In this document: positions 22,816 to 33,989 of the stretch, one piece after another
How positions within the stretch are numbered: the first letter of the stretch is position 1
Layout: every line of letters begins with the position of its first letter
Source of the DNA: Pilaira anomala
Lineage: Eukaryota > Mucoromycota > Mucoromycetes > Mucorales > Mucoraceae
Direction of reading: 5' to 3'
Assembly (NCBI GenBank): GCA_025716855.1
Contig: JAIXMQ010000105.1
Location: 1-62,218 of the forward strand
Length of the DNA stretch: 62,218 nucleotides
Translations under genes and position numbers: made by a program
Notes under the pieces: model-generated
Databases searched by the model: none
What the model was told of the DNA's origin: nothing
Seen by the model: only the letters and a program-made list of their open reading frames with translations

Positions 22816-24209
22816 TTAAGCCCATTTTGCAAGTAAAGCCATTAAACCAGCGCCAAGGTACATGGAGATGAAACAAACGAGTTTACGAGAGAATGGTGAT
22901 TGACGGAATTCAGGGTTTTGATTGATTTCTTGACCCATTAATGAAATATATGCATTATATAGTAATATACCAGCAGAAAGTGAATCAAGAATTGCACTGG
23001 CCAAAATTGAAGACGATGAATTAGGGTTAAATGAAGAATGAATGCCTATACCAATTGCACAGCCAATAGGTGTCATGATCATAAAGACGATACCCATTAC
23101 TGCCGGTTTACGCCAACCTGGAATATTCATATCATTAATTCTTGTACCTAATGCTACACCTTCAAAAAACTTTGATTTTAAGACCATTAGAATTTTTGAT
23201 TAAAGTACTGCAGAAATTTTTTAATATAAATCTTACCTGATGAAAAACAAGGGCGATTAAAAGAGTAACAAATTCATCCGAACCAGTATTAGACAGTGTA
23301 ATGCCAATAATAATAGAATGCATAACGATACCAAGCTCTAAAATAAGAGTACCGATATGTTTAAATCCATCATCTTGTTCAAATATACCAGCGCTATGAA
23401 TATGACCTTGATGGTCATGATAACGCGCATCAATTGATGAATTTTGAGTTGTTTCACTTGAATAATTTCTTGTTAAAGAAGGATCGCTTACTTTCTCAAG
23501 ATCCATACATTTAATTTGTGCAGATTTATTAGCACGAATGCGCTCTACATTTGAAATGGCTGCTAGTTCCAATAACTGAAGAGCAAATGAAGATATCATA
23601 CAGAATACACCAGCAAATGCTGAAAAACTTTGCCAGCCTTCGCCAAGACATGGACTAGAAAAGTTTTCTAATGCCTCAGGTAACATGTGTACAAATGCGG
23701 TGGCTAAAATAACACCTGTTCCAACTAAAATTTAAAATATTTATTTAGTAAGTGTTTGTTTTTGGTACATATGTAGATCAGCCAAAAAAAAAAAAAAAAA
23801 AAAAACTTACAAAATTTTCCCATTGTTAAGAGCCAATCTCTCGTACTACCTTTATTGTAGGGAGAGAATCTGTGCATAAGAATAGGAGTGAATACACCTA
23901 ATTCCAAGAATGGTATTTAATATGACACATTTTATAACAGAGGGAAAGGGGCTTTTTTATACTTTACCAAGTGAACTGGTGACAAGAATAATGAATAGGG
24001 CGCCAACTCTTGCGCCCATATTATAATCTTCAATAGCTTCTGGACTACATTCATCTTCCATTCCTGTCACTTTTTTATATTTTTAAAAAATAAGCTGTCA
24101 AAAAATTTTATCTCAAAAAAAAAAAAAAGTTTGATTTATTACCTTGAGCATTAACATAAGAAATGAAGGTGTATAAAGCTAATAATAATTTCCAGGATTT
24201 ACGTTGCAT
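22816..24209 (-). CDS. ZIP family zinc/iron transporter
   Basis: Five minus-strand exons (24209-24143, 24063-23968, 23897-23811, 23724-23237, 23169-22816) join in phase to 363 residues. The ZIP (SLC39) family moves Zn2+ or Fe2+ into the cytosol. The first 20 residues look like a signal peptide, followed by TM1 (MGARVGALFIILVTSSLG), TM2-3, a variable cytosolic loop with HDHQGHIHS that can bind metal, then the signature helices IVMHSIIIGITLS and VFHQFFEGVALGTRI whose His and Glu residues form the transport site, and three final helices. Topology and length match fungal plasma-membrane ZIPs such as Zrt1/Zrt2. A TATA-like box lies 82 bases upstream. Zinc is the most likely substrate, but iron cannot be excluded. 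Confidence 0.93.
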
Positions 24210-24290
24210 AATGTTTGAGAAAAAAGGTTAACGAAAAAGAAGAAAAGAAGAAGCTAATAATAATAAAAAACTAAATGAGGAAAAAAAGGC

Positions 24291-24298
24291 TTTATATA
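24291..24298 (-). promoter_or_regulatory. TATA-like box of the ZIP gene
   Basis: On the minus strand the octamer TATATAAA lies 82 bases before the ZIP start codon. Its distance and sequence fit a TATA box. Inducible fungal metal transporters often have TATA promoters. No zinc-response element was recognised. Confidence 0.4.
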
Positions 24299-25425
24299 GC
24301 GAATTATCAGTTAATCGAAAAAAAAGGGTGCACCCTCGTAATTATAAAGTTTCATATCGGATTCTTAAAGCAACCAATGAACGGTAAAAATTTCTCGGTT
24401 GATATCAATAATTTTTCACTTATTTTTATAACAAGTAAAGTAGTTATTTTTGACTTCTGCTTTGCATGTCCGTGTAACGCGTTTTTAATGGCAATGACAA
24501 TATTGCACTCAAAAAACTCAAGTAGTACAGAATTATAGTTATTTTTCTGTTTAAAAAGTTAAATTTACAGTGTCTTATCACCGAAACTACTACTTTATTA
24601 CAGTTTTTTTTGTAATATTATGTTGTACAGTAACATTGATAATACAAAGTATAATTTTTATATTAATATTTTAAATAAAAAAGAAATGAAAATGATGTTA
24701 ATAAAAGCGAAATTCCCGGAAGGACCCTAATCTGTTATAATAAGCAGAGCAATGTCTTTTTGATTTGGAAGAACGGAAATATATTTATCCCAAATTACAA
24801 ATTCTGCAATATTCGGAGAGAAAAATTTTAAAAGTAAAACCGTCTGCAAAAATTAATGATGCTAAATGTCTAAGATAAATTTTTTGAAAAATACGATCAT
24901 GCCTAGCTTTTAATTACAATATATCTCAGGATATAAAACCTAATGCTACTGAGTCAAATACTGAGATACGAAGGAGGATCTTGTGTTAAAAAAGTAGGAT
25001 TTAAATATACATATGCTCATATGCATTCGAAAGAAATTTGTTAGGTCAAGTGTTTTTTAAAAAAGCACTTGTTAAATCCTTTCAACTAAATTTAACTAAT
25101 CAATTCATTAGAGTTTTAATAAAGATTAGCGAAACCCGACCAAGAATACACACTTTTGGGAAAATTCAGGGAATTGAAATTACTTAAAACCTGGATATGT
25201 CGTTTTTCAACAAGTAGTAGTATAATACTTCTATTATAGTTCATGGTAACTTAAATATAAATCACTTAAAGGTAATGCTACAAAAATTTTAAAAGACTCA
25301 AATAACTAGTTAAATTTTTGTTTTCTCTGATTGTAGGCTCTCACATTTTTTATGCCAAGTTGAATTGATTAATTAGTCTTTTTCATTTTAATTTTCAATC
25401 CTATTTACAGCAATTTCTTTTAACA

Positions 25426-25950
25426 GGACGACTTCCAAAATTCGTGTTAAAAAAAAAGTGTTTAGATCGGTTTTTTAAATAAATTTCAAATTTAAACTCA
25501 AAGGGGGGAGTGAGTAAACTACCCAAAATCTACTCACTTCCTAGCCAAATCTAACAACCCCCCTCCCCTCCCCCTCGTTAGATTTTTAAAAAGTGAGTAA
25601 AAAAAAAATCTTTATTTTTGTCTTTGACGTTTGTGAGGCTCTCCCTCCACCTCAGAGTCCACCTCCGTATCCTTTTCTTGCTCTTGTCGACTTTCTGATG
25701 TTCGCAAGAACTACATGTAAGTTTAAAAAAAGGTCATTAAGTGGTATGAACCAAATTAGAACAGTCTATTATAATAAATGGCAGCAAACGAACAGCGATA
25801 TGCTCTTCTAAACGCTTTTTTTATTCTAACAAATTATAAAATTTGGAAGTCATTTTTTTTACTCATGAGTAAACGTCGGAGTGGTCACTTGGGGGGATCA
25901 GTGTAACTATTGAGTAGATTTGGTTTAAACATGAATTTTGGAAGTCGTCC
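25426..25950. mobile_element. 525 bp MITE-like element with GGACGACTTCC ends
   Basis: The ends are inverted repeats of about 25 bp (25426-25450 and 25925-25950) starting GGACGACTTCCAAAATTC, with one substitution and one indel between them. The bases just outside (ACA on the left, AGT read inward from the right) suggest ancestral CAGTGGACG ends, as in Tc1 elements, but a clean TA duplication is no longer visible. The interior has a C-rich patch, GTGAGTAAA-like motifs and no transposase. It is an older, non-autonomous element. Confidence 0.65.
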
Positions 25951-27087
25951 ACTAATGAGTTACTGGGGTTTTATTTTTTAGATATTTAGTAGATATATAG
26001 TACTTAATACAGCCAATTATTTTTGAATTGAGTGCAGGGTTTATTAAGGACATACTAGAATACATGCCACAAATGTGGGTAGCGTACATTGATTTGGAGC
26101 TTTACAGTACTTTTAAGAAAGTAACTTTAAAAATAAAGAGTACGTCTATTCATTATAACTCAACACTGTGTAAATCAAAATCGATACTATGTCGCCTATC
26201 TTTATTCTCTTATTAAGCATATAAACCAAGTATTAACAGAAGCGCTAGAAATCTGGCGAGTCTCATTAGAACTTAAAGACATATACATTATATGTATTGT
26301 ACATATATATCCTCAATTCAAGCGAGTATAGCGTTGAAATTGAGCAAAGATACTTATTAATTATTGAATAAAAAAGTTTCATACCGAAAATTCCTTTTTT
26401 ATGATAAGCTTACCATCATATACATCACTGAGGACACCCTCATTTTTTTTTTTTTTTTTTTTTTTGATGTTGACTATTGTCTATTTTATCACTTTCCCAA
26501 AAAAATCATGGTTTTTAACGTGTGTACTTATACATTAGTACAGTAAGTTTGCCCTTTTTTCAAAACTAGCATTAATATTATCATGCTATAATATAAAAGC
26601 TATTTATTTATTAACTTGTATAGAATGATGAATATTTTTTAACTATTTTCGAATTAGTAAGTATGCGAGAAAGAAAACTTGGGATATATTTTTCATTTCT
26701 CCTTCAGAACTCTGCATAAATATGAAAAAGTTAATATTTTTTCGTATTTGTTAGTCCAACTTAACATACATAATCATTATCAGGTCTAAAATCTGGTTAA
26801 ATAATATTTTCAATACATTAGAACACTTCCAATCACTTACAGGTCACCTATATTTTGCAACTCTCTTGGTCTTTAAGATTATTTTTATCTTCTATCAGAT
26901 CACGTATATAGTCAACAGCTATCAATGCACTCAGGAATTAAAATTGATTCATAGACAAAAGTTAGCTCTAACTTACATTTCCGAAATATCAATGATTCAC
27001 TACGGTGGCAGTTAACAAGAGTGGGAACGATATCCACAAGATGATCAAATCCGATTCTTATGTTTGCCCTTCTATTTTGTTCTGAAG

Positions 27088-27363
27088 CTATATGATTTGC
27101 TTTTTTTGAAATTCTGAAAGAAGTTCAATATGTGGTTTTCTGACTCTTCCTGTTCTCACAGGCCCTCCTTTCAGGGTAGTCGATTTTCTCTTATAAGGCA
27201 TAGTGTGTCTCTTAGTATCGTCGTGTTTTTTGAAAGTAGAAGGTTTAGCTTCTGAAGATTGCGGAGAATAATTATGGCTAGACTTTTCGTCCTTTTCGAC
27301 ATCTCTTAAAAAAGCTTGTAATTCTATCTTGTTCTGATTTAGAGAACATCTTTTTTTCAGGTA
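27088..27363 (-). pseudogene. Small unidentified ORF or gene relic
   Basis: A minus-strand frame of 91 codons without an N-terminal ATG ends at 27088. It is rich in Lys, Ser and Thr and contains LQAFLRDVEKDEK, MPYKRKSTTLKGG and VRTGRVRKPHIELL, which looks protein-like and basic. Directly upstream in another frame is a short Met-initiated hydrophobic stretch (from 27424) resembling a signal peptide, but no splice pair joins the two in phase. It could be the last exon of an unrecognised gene or a decayed one. Family unknown. Confidence 0.35.
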
Positions 27364-27771
27364 TTAGTTTAAATGAAAGAATAACAAAAGAAAGAAAAAA
27401 TATACATAAACAACGTAGCTTCATTTGCTTGGTATATCAAGTTTATTGCACGCTAGTAATAAATAATGATTTGTTTAAAGAAAAAAGGGCACATGTGATT
27501 GAAATTTAAATTTACTACAACATATAAGGTACAACATAACGTACTACACAAAGATATCTCACAGGATACATCCTCGCCACTGCCGCCTACTTTCTTCCCT
27601 TTGAATCTTTCCTCACGGTTTGCTTATCAATCCACCTTTATTGATTGGTCGCTTTATTTCATTGCTTATGTGACTTTTTTTTATCAGCCCACTCGTTTAG
27701 TAATGCATTCAAGGTGAACTTTTTTTTTCCTTCTTTTCTTTTATTAACTTTTTCAATCAATTTAAGAAAAA

Positions 27772-30700
27772 ATGGCTGAATCTATTTTGGATTTTAGTAA
27801 AGAACTTGACGTCGCTTTATTAGATCAGGTTGTAATGACCTTTTTCAGTGGCTCCGGTAACGAAGTACGTACCTTTTGTTTCCCCCCCCCCTTTTTTTTA
27901 AAAAAAAAAAAACCTTAGTAAACTTCACATTTCTCACGAATTTTTTATCATAACAGCAACAATTAGCTCAACAGATCTTAACTCAATTTCAAGATCATGA
28001 AGAAGCCTGGACTAGAGTAGATGGTATTTTAGAAAAGTCTGCTGTCCCTCAAACAAAGGTAAGAAAGATAAGCCCTACAATGATAAAGGTACAATTTAAC
28101 GCGTTTCTTTAGTTTATCGCGTTACAAATTCTTGAAAAATTTGTTCAAACAAGATGGAACACTTTACAAGCTGACAGTAGAAATGGTAATCATTGTTGTC
28201 AATTCACTGTCAACATTCAACTTACATTTATTTTTCAATAGCTATCCGCTACTTTATCGTCAATGTAATCGTGAAGCAATCTTCTGAAGAAACAAACTTG
28301 GTCAAGGAGCGTACTTATATTAACAAACTTAACATGGTTCTTGTACAAGTAAGTTTAACAAAACATTCAACTTGTTTAAAGCTGTATTTCTAAAATAAAA
28401 AAAATAAAAATAAATAAAAAAAAAACTTTTTCTCCTACAGATCCTTAAACAAGAATGGCCTCATAACTGGCCTTCATTTATCCCTGAAATCATTTCTTCA
28501 AGTAAGTCCAACCTTTCCCTTTGTGAAAACAACATGGCCATCTTGAAGCTTTTGAGGTAAGCAGGATTGCAGTAACAAATTAGAAAGTTTTTGTACTAAT
28601 TCAAAAAAAGTGAGGAGATTTTCGATTTTTCTGCTGAACAAATGACTCAATTGAAAGCATCTACTTTAAAAACTCAAATGAAGTCAGAGTTTGCAGAGAT
28701 TTACAACTTGTGTCGAGAGGTTCTTGACAAAGCCGTCAAGCCAAGTCTTATCAAGGCTACTCTCGAGACCTTATTAAGATTTGTTCATTGGGTCCCTGTT
28801 GAATATATCTTTGAAACCGATCTTATCCCTATTCTTCGTAACAAGGTAAACCCCCCCCCCCACACTACGCAAGTTATTTTTTCTTTTCTTTTACTAACAT
28901 GATTTAATTAGTTCTTTGAAGTACCCCAATTTAGAAATGTCACTTTAAAGTGTTTCACTGAGATCAGTGGTCTTCAAATTACCGAGAACTATAATGAAAA
29001 GATGGTCAGTATGTTCACGAGCATCATGACTGCTACAAACACCATGATTCCTCCCAGCACCAGTAAGTGGACAATACCAGTTTTTTTTTTCTTTTGCCAT
29101 TTATAAACTATTACTAATCCTATTTTTATAGATATTCATGAGGTATACGAGAACAGTAACGATGATGATCAAGAATTTGTTCAAAATTTAGCTATCTTCC
29201 TTACAAGCTATCTCTCTATTCATTTAAAGGTAAAGAAAAAGAATAACTGAATTTTATTTACTAATTTATATTTGCATATTATATAGACTGTTGAACGTTA
29301 TCCTAACAGCCACGAACTTTTGGTTAATGCACATTACTACCTTATCAAAATTTCTCGTGTTGAAGACCGTGAGATTTTCAAGATTTGTTTAGAATATTGG
29401 GCTAAACTAGTTCAAGGGTTGTTTGAAGAGGCTTCTTCTGCTGGTAGTGGCTCATTATTAGATTTAAACAACATGGGTGGATACAATGGTGCTTCCAGAA
29501 AGAGTCTTTATATTTCCGTTTTATCTAATTTGAGAGTTGTCATGATTGAATGTATGGTAAAACCCGAAGAAGTTTTAGTTGTTGAAAACGATGAAGGTGA
29601 AATTGTTAGAGAATTTTTCAAGGAAAGTGATACTATTATTTTATACAAGAGTATGAAGGAAGTTCTTGTCTATTTGACCAATCTTGATGTTTCTGACACT
29701 GAAGAAATTATGACCACTAAATTGGCTAGACAGGTAAAGAATTTAATTCAATATATCGTAAAATGTTATTTACTGAAAATAAAAAATCATGTGTAGATGG
29801 ATGGTAGTGAATGGTCTTGGAATAATCTTAATAAGCTTTGTTGGGCTATTGGTTCTATTTCTGGTGCTATGAACGAAGAGACTGAAAAACGTTTCTTGGT
29901 CAACGTCATTAAGGAACTTCTTTCCCTTTGTGAAATGAAGCGTGGTAAGGACAACAAGGCAGTTGTTGCTTCAAACATTATGTATTGTGTTGGTCAATAT
30001 CCTCGTTTCTTGAAGGCACATTGGAAGTTCCTTAAGACGGTTGCTAACAAACTATTCGAATTCATGCATGAATCTCATGAAGGTGTTCAAGATATGGCTT
30101 GTGATACTTTTATCAAGATTTCTCAGCAATGTAAGCGTCATTTTGTTATTCAACAAGCAGGTGAAGTTTGTCCTTTTGTTGAAGAAATTCTTGATAATGT
30201 TAATCGTATTACATCGGATCTCTCTCCTCAACAAATTCACACTTTCTATGAGGCTATTGGTTATATGGTTGCTGCTCAAACTAATCCTCCTGCCCAAGAA
30301 AGATTAATGAACAAGTTCATGGAACTCCCCAATTCTGCTGTAAGTATTTTGATTAATTTATACAAATATACATACACTAATCCAATATAATCTGACTTTT
30401 AGTGGGAAAACATGATGAACCAAGCCAAACAAAATACCGATTGTTTAAATAACCCTAGCGAAATCAAGGTTTTATCTAACGTCTTAAAGACAAATGTTGC
30501 TGCCTGTAAATCAGTCGGATCCGCCTATATTATTCAATTAAGTAAGATTTATGTGGATTTATTAGCACTCTATCGTATTGTCGGTACTTTAGTTTCTCAA
30601 AGTGTCGCCACTCAAGGTGAAATTGCTACCAAGACTCCTAAGGTTCGTGGCTGGAGAACTATTAAGAAGGAAATTTTAAAGTTGGTCGATTCATATATTG

Positions 30701-31712
30701 AGTGTACAGACAACATCCAAACAGTTGATGCCAACATGGTCGATCCTTTCTTGGAAGCTGTCTTGACGGATTATAACTGTAATGTAGATGCCGCTAGAGA
30801 TGCTGAAGTATTAAATGTCATTTCCACCATTATCGATAAGTTACAAGGATCTATGACTCGACGTGTACCTATTATTTTCGAAGCAACCTTTGAACCTACA
30901 TTAAATATGATCACCAAAGATTTTGCCGAATACCCCGACCATAGAACAGGTTTCTATTCTATGTTGAGAACAATCAACAGACATTGTTTCCCAGCTTTGT
31001 TAGAATTAGCTCCTGCTCAATTCAAGCTCTTTATTGATAGTATCGTTTGGGGCTTTAAACATACTATGCGTGATATTGCTGACCTTGGTCTTGATATTTG
31101 TGGTGAACTTATTGATAATATTAGTCGTACTGATCCTTCTGTTGCCGGTGCTTTCTATCAATCATATTATCTTAGTATCCTTCAAGATATCTTTTTCGTC
31201 CTCACTGATCGTGACCACAAGAGTGGTTTCAAGGGTCAAACCGAGGTATTGGCACGTCTTTTCCAATTGGTCTCTAATAATATGATTTCTGTACCACTTT
31301 ATAACCCTAGTCAGGTATCTAATCCCAATACAAGTAATGCTGATTTCTTGCGTGAATATGTTTCAACGCTTTTACAAAATGCTTTCCCTCATCTTCAAAG
31401 GTACGAAATAATAGTGTTAATGATAATAACAATAGCAATTCTAATGTATTTTCTAAATATAGCGGACAAGTCAAGGTCTTTATTCATGCCATGTTCGAAT
31501 TTAACAATAACCCTACTAAGTTCAAGTTGGAGGTTCGTGATTTCCTCATCCAATTGAAGGAATTCGCAGGCGAAAACGCTGAACTTTATTTGGAAGAAAA
31601 GGAAAATGAATTGGAGGCACAAAGAAAGGCAGAAATGGCCAAGGCATTAGCTATTCCAGGTATGATTAAGCCCTCCGAATTACCTGTTATGGACGAAGAT
31701 GAAGCTCTCTAA
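27772..31712 (+). CDS. CRM1: Exportin-1 (CRM1), nuclear export receptor
   Basis: Twelve exons (27772-27864, 27957-28058, 28113-28185, 28242-28348, 28441-28556, 28611-28845, 28912-29062, 29132-29229, 29287-29733, 29797-30339, 30403-31400, 31463-31712) close in phase at 1,070 residues; human XPO1 has 1,071. The protein binds leucine-rich nuclear export signals together with Ran-GTP. HEAT repeats run throughout, starting with the N-terminal importin-beta/CRIME region ([16 protein letters not shown]). The export-signal groove is highly conserved: [20 protein letters not shown], ending [16 protein letters not shown]. The Cys in it (about C519) aligns with human C528, the leptomycin B target. The acidic C-terminus (MDEDEAL) is typical. 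Intron 1 holds a C10 followed by T and A runs. Identification is secure. Confidence 0.97.
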
Positions 31713-31793
31713 ATACATTAGAAAAAAATTACCCCCTTTCCCTTTTTTTTTTCTTTATGAATATTATACACATACACGCAAACAACATGATAA

Positions 31794-31796
<3 letters not shown>

Positions 31797-31838
<42 letters not shown>
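31797..31838. repeat. 42 nt A tract between convergent genes
   Basis: An A-run lies 85 bases after the exportin-1 stop, within the 189 bp gap to the convergent MOB4 gene. It may influence 3' end formation; that is inference. Confidence 0.85.
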
Positions 31839-31843
<5 letters not shown>

Positions 31844-31901
31844 TTATATTATTTACATTCAATGTATAAAAAAAAATATTATTAAAATATAAGTTAGTTA
31901 A

Positions 31902-32930
31902 TTATTCCTCTTGACGCGGTAGTTTTATACTTGAAGAGTTATGAGGTATATTTCTGTTGTAATCGTCCTCTTCTTCTTCATCATCATCTTCATTGGTTGT
32001 ACTATTATTATCAGGAATACTGACTAAGCTAGGAGGGATCAAACTGTATGTTTGAGATAATAAGAGAAATCTTGCATATAAACTCGTTTCATTCTAAAAC
32101 AATGGATAATTAGCATGTTATTCAAACTTCAAGACGCATGAACTGGCCTACCTCAAAATATTCATAAATTTCTCTATGATGAAAATAGGCGTGCGCAAAA
32201 ATACGATAGAGTCGTCTTGCGATCGACTGGAAATGCTTCAGTGATGGTTCAGGAACAGAAATTCTATGAAATAAAAATTAAAATGTCAACCACCTGATAT
32301 AAGAAGGAAACATTGACTAACCTGCTGGGAAAGTATTTTGAGTTATTCAGCAAAATAGTCGCACCATCCAATGTGTGTATTATATAATCTATTGCAGGAC
32401 ACTAATAATATACAAGGTTAATAAGTGTATATTATGCATTTGTTTCACTTACAGATTGAGTAGAAGGATGAGCAGCACAGAGGTACAACCAACCATCCGC
32501 TTTCATTTCTGGACAATTTTCTTTCGTGCATTCAGATTCTAAAGCAACTACAAGTAAACTAAGTTCTAAGCAGACTTGACTAAAATAAAAAATAAAAACA
32601 AAGAATTGAATATACAGTTCAATTACCCTTCATGTTATTGATTTACCGTAAATGTTCATATTGCCAAACATCGTCGTCAACATTCTCAGGCAATTGGACA
32701 ATATGTTGAACATTACTACAATCCAGTCGAATTAATTGTTGTAAATATTCTTGGACATTGAAAGAAGATTCTAATGAATCTAACGGTTCGAAAGGCCATT
32801 GAAAACTATCCTAACTTAAACATATAAATACGTTTGATATATGACAAGGAACACTTATAATTACTTCCAAACTTCTACCAGGATAGAGTCTTCTCAATAT
32901 ACCTGAAGGTGCTGATACTGTTTCAGTCAT
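31902..32930 (-). CDS. MOB4: MOB kinase activator 4 (phocein) of the STRIPAK complex
   Basis: Six minus-strand exons (32930-32865, 32810-32647, 32579-32453, 32401-32322, 32263-32152, 32093-31902) join in phase to 246 residues. The sequence follows the Mob4/phocein branch closely ([16 protein letters not shown]..., [19 protein letters not shown]). Zinc ligands of the Mob fold are visible as the Cys pair in [10 protein letters not shown] and the His pair in [31 protein letters not shown] is the central Mob signature. The last 45 residues are an acidic, probably disordered tail beyond the usual 225-residue length. Mob4 is a STRIPAK subunit, which in fungi controls hyphal fusion and development. 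Exact function here is inferred from family. Confidence 0.93.
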
Positions 32931-33795
32931 AATATTGAGACAAAAGAAGGAGTGTACAAAAAGGACCTACACAGAATTAAGGCTGAATCAACCTTTATTC
33001 CATGCACAGATTTGAAACTCCCTTTTTTAAATTTTTTATATTCCTTGTTAAAAGTTGATATACATTTTTTGCTTGAGGTGAGCTATTGCTAGCGGTGGGC
33101 ATTCACTCCAGGCACAGAACTGAAACTCATAGGAAAGCTTCTTACATGTAGCACACACAATATATATCTTCAGTCAACTTGCAAAACAAACATTAACTAA
33201 AACTATTAATTTGCGTAATTGGAAGTTATACAACTTTTAATATAGCAACTATACTATACCGTACAAAATAAATTAAACAACTAGGTTTTATTTTGTGTCA
33301 TTTTATAAGCTAATTATATATAATAGGCTGTAAGAGAAGCCTTACACTAAAACGCAAATTCATCTGCAACCCCTTACCGCAATATTTTTAGATACATTTC
33401 TTAAGTTTCTTTTACAAAAATATTGCCCGTTGTCTAGTAAAATTGTAACATAACTATCTTACAAGCTTTACTAAAAACAATGTGATATAAGAAATTTATT
33501 TTTAACAATTTGAATAATATTTCGCCAGAATGATAGAAGATACTCTTGCACTAAAGCTTTAGTATATACATACAAATCGTTACGCAATGCTATATCACTT
33601 ATTCTTCTCACAGGAAACTCAAAATATCTCTGTATATTGAAATAAATAAGTAAAGAGATAAAACTTGATCGCAAGCCTAATTCTGAAATATAGTCTTTGC
33701 AATAGGAGGCTGGTAGTTGTCAAATTTTTGATATTATAAGTGCCAGCAAGACGTATTATTTTCAAAAAAATTCTAACAAGTTCAAGATAATTAGA
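32931..33795. other. Intergenic between MOB4 and the LINE
   Basis: About 860 bases of AT-rich sequence, including the MOB4 promoter. A short minus-strand frame (33471-33674) has biased composition and is not supported as a gene. Nothing else was seen. Confidence 0.5.
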
Positions 33796-33811
33796 TGCTG
33801 ACCTGATTGTA
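33796..33811. repeat. LINE target-site duplication, left copy
   Basis: TGCTGACCTGATTGTA, identical to 39110-39125. It abuts the poly(A) end of the minus-strand element, which is what target-primed reverse transcription leaves. Confidence 0.9.
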
Positions 33812-33989
33812 TTTTTTTTTTTGTAAATTAAGTTTTTATTAAACTAAAGAGTCACACATACGCGGAGAGGTGGGACTTGAGCAGTATGGAAAAAAACAAG
33901 GGGAGAAGGAAAAAGGGAAAATTATAATAATATGAAGAGAAGGAAAAGAAAGTTTAGTCTATTGTATATGTACGATTCAATAGGAGAGA

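Larger units (their letters stand above)
24210..27771. other. Gene-poor region with a TIR element and a relic ORF
   Basis: About 3.5 kb between the ZIP gene and exportin-1. It contains the ZIP promoter, a 525 bp inverted-repeat element (25426-25950), a 24 nt T-run near 26442-26465, and a small minus-strand relic frame (27088-27363). The last 400 bases are the exportin promoter. No other gene was supported. Confidence 0.5.

Noticed and set aside
26544..27497. TGCCCTTTTTTC and its inverse as possible transposon ends
   Set aside because: Only about 12 bases match, mostly a T-run, with no target duplication.
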